Positions 9,575 to 18,905 of a stretch of 64,000 nucleotides of DNA are shown here, piece by piece. Below the pieces are notes generated by a model. It was given only the letters and a program-made list of their open reading frames with translations. It was not told the DNA's origin and did not search any database. The stretch covers positions 10,412 to 74,411 of the forward strand of contig CBDCFT010000024.1 in assembly GCA_965216365.1 (NCBI GenBank), written 5' to 3'. Each line of letters opens with the position of its first letter. Positions within the stretch are counted from its first letter, which is position 1. The DNA is from CBDCFT01 sp965216365 (GTDB lineage: Bacteria; Pseudomonadota; Gammaproteobacteria; Arenicellales; CBDCFT01). Made by a program: the position numbers and the translations under genes.

Positions 9575-10768
9575 ATGCGATTTCACCGTTGGATGGGATG
9601 GCTAGGGTTGCTAGCGATTATAGGCGCCGCTTTATTTTACGGCTTCCGTCCTACTTCCATATTGGTCGAAACGGCATCTGTGACTCGCGCGCCGTTGCGC
9701 GTCAGCGTTACCGAAGAAGGTAAAACCCGTGTCATTGATCGCTATGTCATCTCAGCACCCGTGCCTGGCTTTTTACGTCGCATCGACCTAAATGTCGGCG
9801 ACACCGTGGAACGGGATCATGTTGTGGCCATGCTCGAGCCATTGCGCTCCAACGTTCTCGACCCGCGTTCACGTGCTGAAGCCACCGCCCGTGCGGCTGC
9901 CGCGGAAGCAGCGTTATTGGGCGCACAACAAAACGCAAAAGCGGCGCAAGCGGATGCCGATGTTGCGGCAGCCAGTCTTAAACGCTCCAAGGATTTGTAT
10001 GCGGCAAAAAATATTTCTCTCGAACGTTATGATGAAGCAGTCGCCAGAGGGCAAATGACCCAGGCCGCACTGCGTTCAGCGGAATTCGCGGTAGATGTTG
10101 CGCGCTACGAGGTTGAGGCCGCACGCACGGCTTTGCAATACTCCGCCGCCGATGAGAATAACGTGAGCGACGAAACCGTCTCGGTGAAAGCGACTGTCAG
10201 TGGCAGCGTCTTGAATGTTTACCGGGAAAGCGAAGGTGTCGTGAACGCAGGTGAACCATTGATGGAAATCGGCGACCCCACCGGTCTTGAGATCGCAGTC
10301 GATGTCTTATCCGCGGATGCTGTGCGTATCGCTCCCGGCACGCGGGTTTTAATACAAAACTGGGGCGGCGATGGCGTGCTCGATGGCGAAGTACGCACCG
10401 TTGAACCAGTTGGTTTTACCAAGATTTCCGCTTTGGGTGTCGAAGAGCAACGCGTTCTGGTCATTATCGACATCACTTCGCCACGCGAAACCTGGCGTAA
10501 ACTTGGCGACGGTTACCGGGTCGAAGCGGAGTTTATTTTGTGGGAGCAGGATGACGTATTGCAGATTCCGGCGAGCGCATTGTTTCGCCAAAACAATGGA
10601 TGGGCTGTGTTTGTTGTCAACAAAGACTCGGCGCAGGTGCGTGAAATCGAATTAGGCCAGCGTGGCGGGTTCGCCGTCGAAGTCGCATCAGGTCTCGATG
10701 AAAACGATCGCGTCATTATTCATCCGGGCGACACTATTGAGCAAGGCTCGCGAATCGAGACGCGTTAG
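9575..10768 (+). CDS. HlyD-family periplasmic adaptor (membrane fusion protein)
   Basis: 397 residues. An N-terminal membrane anchor (residues about 8-25) is followed by a beta-barrel/lipoyl segment (VISAPVPGFLRRIDLNVGDTV), an Ala-rich helical hairpin at about residues 105-190, the second lipoyl half (VKATVSGSVLNVYRESEGVV) and a membrane-proximal barrel ending IHPGDTIEQGSRIETR. It would bridge the inner-membrane permease to an outer-membrane channel. No TolC-type gene is in the window, so a shared TolC elsewhere is likely. An AAGGAG-type site precedes the ATG. Together with the two genes before it, it resembles the DevBCA/MacAB exporters for lipids, peptides or glycolipids. Confidence 0.92.
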   Translation: MRFHRWMGWLGLLAIIGAALFYGFRPTSILVETASVTRAPLRVSVTEEGKTRVIDRYVISAPVPGFLRRIDLNVGDTVERDHVVAMLEPLRSNVLDPRSRAEATARAAAAEAALLGAQQNAKAAQADADVAAASLKRSKDLYAAKNISLERYDEAVARGQMTQAALRSAEFAVDVARYEVEAARTALQYSAADENNVSDETVSVKATVSGSVLNVYRESEGVVNAGEPLMEIGDPTGLEIAVDVLSADAVRIAPGTRVLIQNWGGDGVLDGEVRTVEPVGFTKISALGVEEQRVLVIIDITSPRETWRKLGDGYRVEAEFILWEQDDVLQIPASALFRQNNGWAVFVVNKDSAQVREIELGQRGGFAVEVASGLDENDRVIIHPGDTIEQGSRIETR

Positions 10769-10993
10769 TTAATTCAAATTTCCGCTAACCTGCCAAACAC
10801 ACATCAACGATTGTTCCATTGTTTCTCCCATTGCGTGGAAAGTCGCGTATATAAGAGAACACTACTTAACCGTGACGACGGAAAACGAGAGTCTATAACT
10901 AAGAGTTGATCGTGTGTAACTCAACTTTCCGTTATTTTTAAATAACCTATGAAGAAAACCAGATAAAAAACACGATAATATTGCGTTGGAAAA

Positions 10994-11204
10994 TTTTCCA
11001 CATAATCGGTGGATAACTCTGTGCAAAAACCCCATTTACCACCCCTCAAACTATGGCAATCACTCAATTATTAAGATTTGATTAAAAATGATGCAATCAA
11101 GTTTTATCATGCTTTTCAATAGGTTACAAATGATTATTGGTGTTTTGGGCGCGCGGTTCAAAATTCATAGTAGAAAACGCTTGAAGTTTTGGTCTTGTGC
11201 ATAA
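10994..11204. promoter_or_regulatory. AT-rich intergenic region with four DnaA-box-like motifs
   Basis: The 538-bp gap 10769-11306 holds no gene. It is AT-rich and contains TTTTCCACA (10994-11002), TTATCCACC on the minus strand (11008-11016), TTTTGCACA on the minus strand (11020-11028) and a perfect TTATGCACA on the minus strand (11196-11204). The DnaA-box consensus is TTATNCACA. The stretch GGTGGATAACTCTGTGC resembles oriC sequence. No dnaA, dnaN, rpmH or mnmG is near, so this may be a DnaA-binding site rather than the origin. A CGCCAG-T-CTGGCG inverted repeat lies near 11252-11264, just before the next gene. Confidence 0.35.
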
Positions 11205-11306
11205 AGCACGTCGAGATCGTAAAAACAAACTAAAATCCAGTCTAAATTTTACCGCCAGTCTGGCGATTCATTACTTTTATCGGGTATCGGAAGTAAGTAA
11301 CCATCA

Positions 11307-11735
11307 ATGACCAAAAAACACCTCGCTAACGCCGGACTCATGCGGCGGTTCGCGGCAATGGTTTATGATGCATTTTTGCTAGCCGCTGTCCTTTTTATCG
11401 CGGGTATACCTCTGCCACTCATACCCGAAACCTGGTTGACCAGTTTTCCCGTAACTCTGGCAATCCGAGGCTACCTATTACTCGTATGCTTTCTATTTTT
11501 CGCCTGGTTCTGGGTTCATGGCGGGCAAACATTAGGTATGCGTGCATGGGGTTTGCGCGTTGTTAGTGATAATAATTCACGGATCACATGGGTACAGGCG
11601 AGCAAACGATTTTTTAGTGCGTTGCTGTCCTGGATTTGCGCCGGACTGGGCTTTATCTGGATTCTGTTCTCACCGAACAATCTCGCCTGGCATGACCGCT
11701 TATCGAATACCCGTATAGTCAGGCACGCGAACTGA
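11307..11735 (+). CDS. RDD family membrane protein
   Basis: 142 residues matching the RDD family. The first conserved block, LMRRFAAMVYDAFLLAAVLF, carries the Arg and Asp after which the family is named; a second hydrophobic segment lies at about 50-72 (LAIRGYLLLVCFLFFAWFW). HGGQTLGMRAWGLRVV follows and WHDRLSNTRIV ends the domain. It is probably a small inner-membrane protein with three or four helices. Members have been linked to ion transport or stress but most are uncharacterised. It stands 82 bp before the MaoC gene on the same strand and may have its own promoter in the AT-rich gap upstream. Confidence 0.85.
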   Translation: MTKKHLANAGLMRRFAAMVYDAFLLAAVLFIAGIPLPLIPETWLTSFPVTLAIRGYLLLVCFLFFAWFWVHGGQTLGMRAWGLRVVSDNNSRITWVQASKRFFSALLSWICAGLGFIWILFSPNNLAWHDRLSNTRIVRHAN

Positions 11736-11817
11736 ACATTCGATACGACTCACCTGCGGTCGCATAATCCTGTTAGTATTTTTCATTTTTGAATCTAACG
11801 CCTCCCGCAAAGCGATT

Positions 11818-12318
11818 ATGACGGTAAAACAAGGCTGGACAGGCCGCTTTTTTGAAGACTTCGAAGTCGGTGATATTTACAAGCACCCGCTGGGTCGCAC
11901 AGTAACAACAACCGACAATAGCTGGTTCACGTTGTTGACGCAGAACACGGCAGCCATTCATTTCGATCACCACTATGCCTCGCAAACGGAGTTCGGCAAG
12001 CCATTGGTGGATTCCACTTTTACCGTGGCACTGGTCACCGGACAGAGCGTGACGGATATCTCGCAGAACGTGTTCGCGAACCTGGGCTGGGACGAGATTC
12101 GACTGCCCAATCCGGTGTTCGAAGGCGATACACTCTATTCGCAATCCGAAGTACTCAGCACGCGGGAGTCGAAAAGCCGCCCGGATGTGGGCATCGTCGC
12201 GGTTAAAACAACCGGATATAACCAGGACGGCGTTATCGTTATCACCTTCAATCGCACCGTCATGGTGTACAAGCGCACAATGGCGCCTGTCAAACCCGAA
12301 ATAGTGTTACAGCAATGA
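11818..12318 (+). CDS. MaoC-like (hot-dog) dehydratase
   Basis: 166 residues with the MaoC-type opening GRFFEDFEVGDIYKHPLGRTVT and the acidic/His region TQNTAAIHFDHHYA, where hydratases of this fold carry the catalytic Asp and His. FEGDTLYSQSEVL matches the second half of a hot-dog domain. Relatives are enoyl-CoA or mesaconyl-CoA hydratases. The length fits a single hot-dog unit, so it would act as a dimer. Its TGA overlaps the ATG of the next gene by 4 bp (ATGA), indicating translational coupling to the solute-binding protein. The substrate is unknown. Confidence 0.82.
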   Translation: MTVKQGWTGRFFEDFEVGDIYKHPLGRTVTTTDNSWFTLLTQNTAAIHFDHHYASQTEFGKPLVDSTFTVALVTGQSVTDISQNVFANLGWDEIRLPNPVFEGDTLYSQSEVLSTRESKSRPDVGIVAVKTTGYNQDGVIVITFNRTVMVYKRTMAPVKPEIVLQQ

Positions 12319-13112
12319 CCAGGTATTTTGACGGCTGGATAATTGGCCCGACCTGCGCGTTGTTATGGTTTTGCGTCGCGCAGACCGCACAAGCGGGGAG
12401 CATGGCTGACATTGTCAAAAATAAAAAAATCACCATTGCGGTGCAATCCGAAGGGCCGCCCATCAGCTTTACCAATAAAAAAGGTAAGCGCGCCGGTCTG
12501 GCGGTGGACCTCATGCGCATGCTGGCCGAGGAAATCGATGTCAAGCTGGTTATTAAGACCTATCAATGGAAAGAGTTATTACCAGCGCTGGAAGCAAACG
12601 AGGTCGATCTGATTGCGGCGGATTTGTCGCCGACGCCAAAACAGTTCTTGACGACATTGTTTACCGACCCCGTCTTGTATAACGACACGGTGGCGTTTAC
12701 AAAAAAAGACAAGCCTTACAAGCACTGGCGCGATCTAAATCAAAAATACATTCGTGTTTCCGTTAACAAGGAGACCACGTTTGTCGAAACGGTAGAAAAA
12801 TTTCTGCCGATTGCCCGATTGCGCAAAGTCGAAGGCGGGGTGAGCGATATTGTTCCCGATGTGCTTGAAGGCCGCACGATTGCAGGTGTATCCAGCCTGG
12901 TGTCATTAACTCCTTTTCTGGGCGAAGAAGCCGAAATAAAAATTGTCGGTGAACCCATTCGCCGACAACCATTAGCGTTTGCAGTAGCCCCTGACTCGAT
13001 GCATTTATTATTGTTTATGAACCATTACCTGCGAACGATTCAAAACGACGGTCGTTTACAAACGCTGTTGGATTACTGGTGGAACACGATGCAATGGCAA
13101 GAGGACAACTAA
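12315..13112 (+). CDS. Periplasmic family-3 solute-binding protein
   Basis: 265 residues with a signal peptide (hydrophobic about 7-25, ending AQTAQA-GS), then the SBP_bac_3 pattern KKITIAVQSEGPPISFTNKKGKRAGLAVDLMRML. Members bind amino acids or other small polar ligands for ABC uptake, or act as sensors. No cognate permease or ATPase is adjacent, so it may serve a transporter encoded elsewhere. It is translationally coupled to the MaoC gene and lies 4 bp upstream of the amidase, in the same apparent operon as astA-astD-astB; an arginine-related or amide ligand is an inference only. Confidence 0.85.
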   Translation: MTRYFDGWIIGPTCALLWFCVAQTAQAGSMADIVKNKKITIAVQSEGPPISFTNKKGKRAGLAVDLMRMLAEEIDVKLVIKTYQWKELLPALEANEVDLIAADLSPTPKQFLTTLFTDPVLYNDTVAFTKKDKPYKHWRDLNQKYIRVSVNKETTFVETVEKFLPIARLRKVEGGVSDIVPDVLEGRTIAGVSSLVSLTPFLGEEAEIKIVGEPIRRQPLAFAVAPDSMHLLLFMNHYLRTIQNDGRLQTLLDYWWNTMQWQEDN

Positions 13113-13116
13113 GATA

Positions 13117-14523
13117 ATGATCGATGCGCTGGATAAATCCTTACCGGAATTGGCATCGGCACTGCGCGACGGAAAAACCTCCGCTAAACAATTGGCTGAA
13201 GCCTGTACCGCTAATCATGATGCAAGCGAAAATTTCAATGCTTATAAAACATGGACCCCGGACTTCGCGCGCCAATGTGCCGCCTTGGCAGACGATTCGT
13301 TTAAGGCCGGCGTAGATATCGGCGCTTTGCAAGGCATTCCCGTATCGGTTAAAGATTTATACGGCGTGCAGGGAATGGAAACCTTTGCCGGCACGCACAA
13401 GGCTTTACCTGAAGACTGGCAAACCGAAGGACCCGTGGTGCAAACAATCCGCCGGCAACTTGGCGTTGTCACCGGCAAAACCCATACCGTCGAAATGGCA
13501 TTCGGCGGACTTGGTGTTAACAGCCATTGGGGCACACCACGCAATCCATGGGATGCAGCACATCATCGCGTCCCAGGCAGTTCCAGCGCCGGTGCTGGGG
13601 TCAGTTTGCAACAAGGCTCGGCACTGATTGCATTAGGGACGGACACCGCCGGCTCGGTACGCATACCTGCGAGCATGACCGGCAACGTCGGTTTGAAAAC
13701 TTCCGTTGAACGATGGTCAACCGAAGGCATCGTACCCTTGAGTACGACTTTGGATACTGCAGGCGTGCTGGCACGGACAGTCGAGGATGTCGCGTATGCA
13801 TTTGCCGCCGTCGATCCGTTTATCGAAATTTCGGCCCAAGCGTTCTTGTTCGAGATACAAAACTATCCTGGCAGCGCCATCACCATCGGCATCGTGCGCG
13901 ATAATGTCTGGGATGATTGCAGTGCCGGGGTTGCTGAAACCGTTAACGATGCCTTACACGAATGCAACCAACGGGGCGTTACACTCAAGGAAGTTGACCT
14001 GCCCGAGTGTTCCAGTGCGATGGAAATGCTGGCCCGAGGCAGTGTCGCCGCAGCGGAATGTGACGAATTCATTGAAACGGTGTTGCCCGAATGGCGTGAT
14101 CACCTGGACCCGCTGGTGTCGACCCGGATTCGGGACGGCGATCAACTCTCGGCGCGCGAGTATTTGACGCGTTTGCGTTGGTTTGACGACACTGCCGAGG
14201 CCGCATCCGCAAGATTTGAACATTGCGATGTCATTGCAATGCCCACGGTTTGCATCACTCCACCACGGCTGGATGAAGTCAGCGAACTCGATGGTTACCG
14301 GGCCAACAATATGCTGACCTTGCGCAACACCTGCATCGCAAATTTTCTCGGGCTGTGCGCCATTACCCTGCCCGCCGGACTGGATCAAGCCGGTATGCCG
14401 GTCGGCCTGCAACTGCTGGCCCGACATGGTGACGAAGAACACCTGTTAACCATAGCGCTGACGATTGAAAACATCATCGGTAACTCACGCCAACGCCTGG
14501 GTAAACCGCCCATGATTTCCTGA
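13117..14523 (+). CDS. Amidase signature family hydrolase
   Basis: 468 residues with a complete amidase-signature triad: Lys79 in VSVKDLYGV, cis-Ser156 in VPGSSSAGAG, and nucleophile Ser180 in GTDTAGSVRIPAS. The family hydrolyses amide bonds in small molecules, aminoacyl-tRNA or peptides. It is not evidently GatA, because no gatB or gatC is near. The gene lies 4 bp after the solute-binding protein and 10 bp before astA, so it is probably cotranscribed with arginine catabolism and could release ammonia from an amide substrate. Confidence 0.88.
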   Translation: MIDALDKSLPELASALRDGKTSAKQLAEACTANHDASENFNAYKTWTPDFARQCAALADDSFKAGVDIGALQGIPVSVKDLYGVQGMETFAGTHKALPEDWQTEGPVVQTIRRQLGVVTGKTHTVEMAFGGLGVNSHWGTPRNPWDAAHHRVPGSSSAGAGVSLQQGSALIALGTDTAGSVRIPASMTGNVGLKTSVERWSTEGIVPLSTTLDTAGVLARTVEDVAYAFAAVDPFIEISAQAFLFEIQNYPGSAITIGIVRDNVWDDCSAGVAETVNDALHECNQRGVTLKEVDLPECSSAMEMLARGSVAAAECDEFIETVLPEWRDHLDPLVSTRIRDGDQLSAREYLTRLRWFDDTAEAASARFEHCDVIAMPTVCITPPRLDEVSELDGYRANNMLTLRNTCIANFLGLCAITLPAGLDQAGMPVGLQLLARHGDEEHLLTIALTIENIIGNSRQRLGKPPMIS

Positions 14524-14533
14524 ACATCGAACG

Positions 14534-15550
14534 ATGATAGGAATTCGCGCCGTAGAGGCGGACGATCTGGAGGCCTTGCATCAACTGGCAATAGACGCCG
14601 GTATCGGCATGACCACATTGTCCAAAGACCGTGAGTTGTTGAAACAAAAAATCGAAAACTCGGTCAACAGTTTTGCCAAAGATGTGCAAACGCCCGGCGA
14701 AGAATTGTACTGGTTTGTGATGGAAGACACGCACAGCGGACGCATTATCGGCAGCGCGGCGATTTACGCCGCCATCGGCCTGAGCCGACCGTTTTATTCG
14801 TTCCGCGTCATCAACCTTACCCACACGTCCCAGGAATTAGAGAAGTACGAACCGGTACGCGCATTGCAAATGGTTGAGGAGTACCGAGGTTATGCCGAGG
14901 TCGCGACACTGTTCTTAACGCCCAAGTACCGCAAAAACGGCAACGGCAAATTCCTGTCGCGTTCGCGTTTTTTATTTTTAGCGGAATTCGGCCAACGCTT
15001 TCCCGAACGCGTCATTGCCGAGATGCGAGGTGTACAAGATGACGAAGGTCACTCGGCTTTCTGGGACAACCTTGGCCGCCATTTCATCAAAATGAGTTTT
15101 TCCAAGGCCGACTATCTTAGCTCGCTGGGCAACTATCAGTTTATTGCCGATCTCATGCCCAAGTACCCCGTGTATATCCGCTTGCTGCCGGAAGCTGCGC
15201 GTGAAGTGATTGGCGTCGTTAACGAAGCGACCAAACCGGCGCTTGAGTTATTGCGCCGCGAAGGTTTTCGTTTCGAAGGATGTGTCGATGTATTCGATGC
15301 CGGACCGACCATCGTATGTCCTATCAATGATATAGAGACGGTAAAGGCGAGCCGAAGTGCGGTGGTTGAATCTATCGCGCCGCAGGCACATGAACTGGAT
15401 TACATGATCAGCAATTGCAAACTTGAAAACCATCGAATAATTCGGGGTGCGGTATTAACACTCGCCAACGGAAGTATAGAACTGGATCAACAGGCAGCTG
15501 AGTATCTCGGTGTCAACGTGGGTAATCGCGTACGCTATGCGGCGGTGTAA
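14534..15550 (+). CDS. astA: Arginine N-succinyltransferase
   Basis: 338 residues matching AstA throughout: the GNAT-like start IRAVEADDLEALHQLAIDAGIG, EVATLFLTPKYRKNGNGKFLSRSRFLF, ERVIAEMRGVQDDEGHSAFWDNLGRHF and the C-terminal FEGCVDVFDAGPTI. It transfers a succinyl group from succinyl-CoA to arginine, the first step of the AST pathway. E. coli has one astA, while some pseudomonads have paired aruF and aruG; only one copy is here. It is followed by astD and astB. The pathway aminotransferase (astC) and succinylglutamate desuccinylase (astE) are not in this window. Confidence 0.95.
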   Translation: MIGIRAVEADDLEALHQLAIDAGIGMTTLSKDRELLKQKIENSVNSFAKDVQTPGEELYWFVMEDTHSGRIIGSAAIYAAIGLSRPFYSFRVINLTHTSQELEKYEPVRALQMVEEYRGYAEVATLFLTPKYRKNGNGKFLSRSRFLFLAEFGQRFPERVIAEMRGVQDDEGHSAFWDNLGRHFIKMSFSKADYLSSLGNYQFIADLMPKYPVYIRLLPEAAREVIGVVNEATKPALELLRREGFRFEGCVDVFDAGPTIVCPINDIETVKASRSAVVESIAPQAHELDYMISNCKLENHRIIRGAVLTLANGSIELDQQAAEYLGVNVGNRVRYAAV

Positions 15551-15577
15551 CCAGTAAAACCAACAAGAGTAACCAGA

Positions 15578-17047
15578 ATGTCACACGGCAATTTATATAT
15601 TAATGGAGATTGGATTGAAGGAAACGGGCCTGAGTTGGTTTCAATCAATCCCGCTAACGGTCGCGATGTGTGGCGTGGTCACAGCGCCAATGAACAACAA
15701 GTTGATGCGGCGGTATCATCCGCGCGGCGAGCTTCCCGTGATTGGGCGGTATTACAATTCGATGAACGCGAACTCATTGTGCGCCGTTTCGAATCTTTGT
15801 TAAAGGAACACAAAGATCACCTGGCTAAAACCATTTCCCGGGAAATGGGCAAACCGTTGTGGGAATCGCTGACCGAAGTGGCGGCCATGATCGGGAAAAT
15901 TAATATTTCGTTGAATGCATATCATGAACGCACCGGCGAACGGGAAAGTGAACTGGCCGGCGCAAAATCCGTTTTACGGCACAAGCCTCATGGCGTCGTT
16001 GCGATTTACGGGCCGTACAACTTTCCCGGTCATTTACCCAATGGCCACATCGTACCCGCATTGCTGGCCGGCAATACTATTGTATTTAAACCCAGTGAAT
16101 TAACGCCTGACACCGCGGCACAAACGGTGCAACTGTGGCAACAAGCCGGTTTGCCCGCTGGCGTTCTAAATCTGGTACAGGGCGGGATTGGGACGGGAAA
16201 AGCACTGGCTGCACACACGGATATCAACGGCTTGTTTTTTACCGGTAGCGCGCGCACCGGACAATATCTGCACAAACAATATGGCGGTCATACCGAAAAG
16301 ATACTGGCACTGGAAATGGGTGGTAACAACCCGCTTATCATTAGGGATATTGATGACAACGACACAACAGTCTACAACATTATCCAATCCGCGTTTATCA
16401 CCAGCGGACAACGCTGCACGTGTGCACGTCGTTTGTATGTTCCAGACAACAACGACGGCGACACCTGTCTGGAACGACTAAAAGCCGTTACGGCGAAACT
16501 TGAAATTGGCGCACCAGACGCGGAACCGACACCTTTCATGGGGCCAGTCGTGTCGGAACAGGCCGCCGATCAAATCATCGCCGCGCACGACAGATTATTA
16601 CAACTCGGCGGTCAATCCATTTTGAAAATGGAAAAACAAAAACCCCGCACGGGTTTTATCACACCCGGTATCGTCGACATGACGAACGTGGATAACTTGC
16701 CCGATGAGGAATACTTCGGTCCGTTGTTGCAAGTCATTCGTTACGATGATTTTGAGCAAGCCATTCAATTGGCTAACAAAACACGCTTTGGATTATCCGC
16801 CGGACTGCTCGGTGGCACACGCGCCGATTACGACAGCTTTTTTCAAATGATCAACGCGGGCATCGTGAACTGGAACCGCCCACTCACCGGCGCCAGCAGC
16901 AGCGCGCCATTCGGTGGCATCGGCGCCAGCGGTAATCACAGACCCAGCGCTTATTATGCAGCCGACTACTGTGCTTATCCGGTAGCGTCATTGGAAGCTG
17001 AAAATCTGGAGTTGCCGGACACACTCAGCCCGGGTATCGCACTTTGA
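15578..17047 (+). CDS. astD: N-succinylglutamate 5-semialdehyde dehydrogenase
   Basis: 489-residue aldehyde dehydrogenase of the AstD type. The oxyanion Asn148 lies in GPYNFP, the NAD-binding FTGSARTG spans 221-228, the general base Glu246 is in LEMGGN, and the catalytic Cys280 is in TSGQRCTC. It oxidises succinylglutamate semialdehyde to succinylglutamate with NAD, the fourth AST step. ATG 15578 follows AstA by 27 bp, and its TGA overlaps the TTG start of astB by 4 bp, so expression of the two is coupled. Confidence 0.95.
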   Translation: MSHGNLYINGDWIEGNGPELVSINPANGRDVWRGHSANEQQVDAAVSSARRASRDWAVLQFDERELIVRRFESLLKEHKDHLAKTISREMGKPLWESLTEVAAMIGKINISLNAYHERTGERESELAGAKSVLRHKPHGVVAIYGPYNFPGHLPNGHIVPALLAGNTIVFKPSELTPDTAAQTVQLWQQAGLPAGVLNLVQGGIGTGKALAAHTDINGLFFTGSARTGQYLHKQYGGHTEKILALEMGGNNPLIIRDIDDNDTTVYNIIQSAFITSGQRCTCARRLYVPDNNDGDTCLERLKAVTAKLEIGAPDAEPTPFMGPVVSEQAADQIIAAHDRLLQLGGQSILKMEKQKPRTGFITPGIVDMTNVDNLPDEEYFGPLLQVIRYDDFEQAIQLANKTRFGLSAGLLGGTRADYDSFFQMINAGIVNWNRPLTGASSSAPFGGIGASGNHRPSAYYAADYCAYPVASLEAENLELPDTLSPGIAL

Positions 17048-18384
17048 CGGCACACGAATATAACTTCGATGGCCTAGTCGGACCGACGCACAACTACGGT
17101 GGCTTGTCGGTTGGCAACGAGGCATCCATTGCCAATGTCCAGGACGCCTCCAATCCGAAACTGGCTGCGTTGCAAGGATTGGAAAAAATGAAACGGTTGC
17201 ATGACCTCGAACTCGGTCAAGCGGTGCTGCCACCACAGGAACGGCCCGCAGTGACCACTTTAAAACACCTGGGTTTCGAAGGAAACGATCACCAAGTCAT
17301 AAAACAGGCGGCTCAAACTGCACCGCAAATTTTCACCGCCTGTTGCTCAGCATCGAGCATGTGGACGGCGAATGCGGCAACGGTATCGCCCAGCGCGGAC
17401 AGTGCGGATAACAAAGTGCATTTCACGCCCGCGAACCTGGTTAACAAATTTCATCGTTCGTATGAATCGGAAACAACGTCGATGGTGTTGCGTTCAATTT
17501 TTCCAAGCGAAGATTGTTTTACGCATCATGCTCCTTTGCCGGCGACCGACGCATTTGGAGACGAGGGCGCGGCCAATCATACGCGATTATGTGAAAACTT
17601 CGGCGAGCCAGGTGTTCAGTTGTTCGTGTATGGCAAATCAGCATTCGACTCGAGTATCGCCCAACCGGCACGCTACCCTGCCCGTCAAACGTTAGAGGCT
17701 TCGCAGGCCATCGCGAGATTGCACCAGCTTGATCCGGCTAAAACAATCATTGCACAACAAAACCCTGATGTTATCGATGCCGGTGTGTTTCACAACGATG
17801 TGATCGCCGTCGGCAATCAAAACGTTTTGTTTTTCCATGAAGATACTTTTATTGACTTAAACGAAGTACGTAAAAAACTCAATTACGCCTTTGCGCAGAA
17901 TTCGATTCACTTTATCGAAGTCAAACGAGATCAGGTCAGCGTGGATGACGCGGTTAAATCGTACTTGTTCAACAGTCAGTTGCTGACGCTGCCTGACAAT
18001 AAAATGATGTTGTTGCTGCCTGTGGAGTGCCAGGAGACTGCATCGGTTGCGGCCTATTTGGAAGAACTACAGACCAGGGACTCACCGATAAACGACATTC
18101 AATTCATGGATTTGCGCCAAAGTATGAAAAATGGGGGTGGTCCGGCCTGTTTACGTTTGCGGGTTGTGTTGAACGATGACGAGCGAAAAGCTGCAAACCC
18201 GGCCGTTTTTTTCGATGATGAACTGTACGATATCCTCAAACAGTGGATCGAAAACCATTATCGTGACCGGCTTGCGCCGGATGATCTCGCCGACCCGACA
18301 CTGCTGGATGAATCTCGACTCGCGCTGGATGAACTGACACAAATCCTGGACTTGGGTTCGATATACCCGTTTCAGCAAAGTTAG
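17044..18384 (+). CDS. astB: N-succinylarginine dihydrolase
   Basis: 446 residues, full AstB length. The active-site residues of the guanidine-modifying superfamily are present: Glu174 in FGDEGAANH, His250 in VFHND and nucleophile Cys369 in GGGPACLRL. It hydrolyses N-succinylarginine to succinylornithine, CO2 and two ammonia. The start is TTG at 17044, overlapping the astD stop as TTGA; the homologous beginning EYNFDGLVGPTHNYGG follows at once, so a rare start codon rather than a truncation is likely. The order astA-astD-astB matches enterobacterial ast operons. Confidence 0.94.
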   Translation: MTAHEYNFDGLVGPTHNYGGLSVGNEASIANVQDASNPKLAALQGLEKMKRLHDLELGQAVLPPQERPAVTTLKHLGFEGNDHQVIKQAAQTAPQIFTACCSASSMWTANAATVSPSADSADNKVHFTPANLVNKFHRSYESETTSMVLRSIFPSEDCFTHHAPLPATDAFGDEGAANHTRLCENFGEPGVQLFVYGKSAFDSSIAQPARYPARQTLEASQAIARLHQLDPAKTIIAQQNPDVIDAGVFHNDVIAVGNQNVLFFHEDTFIDLNEVRKKLNYAFAQNSIHFIEVKRDQVSVDDAVKSYLFNSQLLTLPDNKMMLLLPVECQETASVAAYLEELQTRDSPINDIQFMDLRQSMKNGGGPACLRLRVVLNDDERKAANPAVFFDDELYDILKQWIENHYRDRLAPDDLADPTLLDESRLALDELTQILDLGSIYPFQQS

Positions 18385-18394
18385 TTAAAACGTC

Positions 18395-18790
18395 GTGTAT
18401 TTGTACCTTGCCGATGCGGTTCTGATTCTGCACAGCTCGTTCGTTGTGTTCGTGGTCATCGGGCTGATACTCATTTTGCTTGGCGGCTGGCTGAATTGGA
18501 GGTGGGTACGCAACCGATGGTTTCGGATCTTGCACCTTGTTTGTATCGGTATTGTTGTCGTACAGGCCTGGCTTGGGGTAATTTGTCCGCTCACCACGCT
18601 GGAAATGTATTTTCGCAGCAAGGCCGGTGATGAAACTTATAGCGGTAGTTTTGTTGCCTATTGGCTGGACAAGTTTCTATATTACGAAGCGCCCTTGTGG
18701 GTGTTCGTTGTGGTGTACACCGTGTTTGGGGTTATTGTATTGATGAGCTGGCTGTGGGTTCGACCGGACAAGTTTCGCCAGTCAACCTGA
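18395..18790 (+). CDS. DUF2784 membrane protein
   Basis: 131 residues beginning with GTG at 18395, 10 bp after astB. Four hydrophobic segments can be seen: about 5-30, 43-60 (HLVCIGIVVVQAW), 84-95 and 100-122. The pattern LILHSSFVVFVVIG and CPLTTLEMYFR matches the DUF2784 family of small inner-membrane proteins of unknown function. The stop codon lies inside a 9-bp hairpin that may end the ast transcript. No link with arginine metabolism is known. Confidence 0.8.
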   Translation: MYLYLADAVLILHSSFVVFVVIGLILILLGGWLNWRWVRNRWFRILHLVCIGIVVVQAWLGVICPLTTLEMYFRSKAGDETYSGSFVAYWLDKFLYYEAPLWVFVVVYTVFGVIVLMSWLWVRPDKFRQST

Positions 18791-18796
18791 CTGGCG
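18776..18796 (+). terminator. Hairpin at the end of the ast/DUF2784 operon
   Basis: CGCCAGTCA and TGACTGGCG pair perfectly (9 bp) around the loop ACC and include the DUF2784 stop codon. No T-run follows, so it may stabilise the transcript 3' end or be only a weak terminator. The next gene has its own ribosome site over 100 bp downstream. Confidence 0.45.
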
Positions 18797-18905
18797 AGTA
18801 TAGATACAACGTCAATTTCCCACCTGGCTTGCTGTTATAATTTGCCTTACTAACCTGAATATTTTTTTTCAACAACAATATTTCTTAAACTGACAGGAGA
18901 TAAAA

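Noticed and set aside
10769..11306. Firm call of the chromosomal origin
   Set aside because: Box motifs are suggestive but no dnaA, dnaN or mnmG context is present, and skew cannot be measured from this window.
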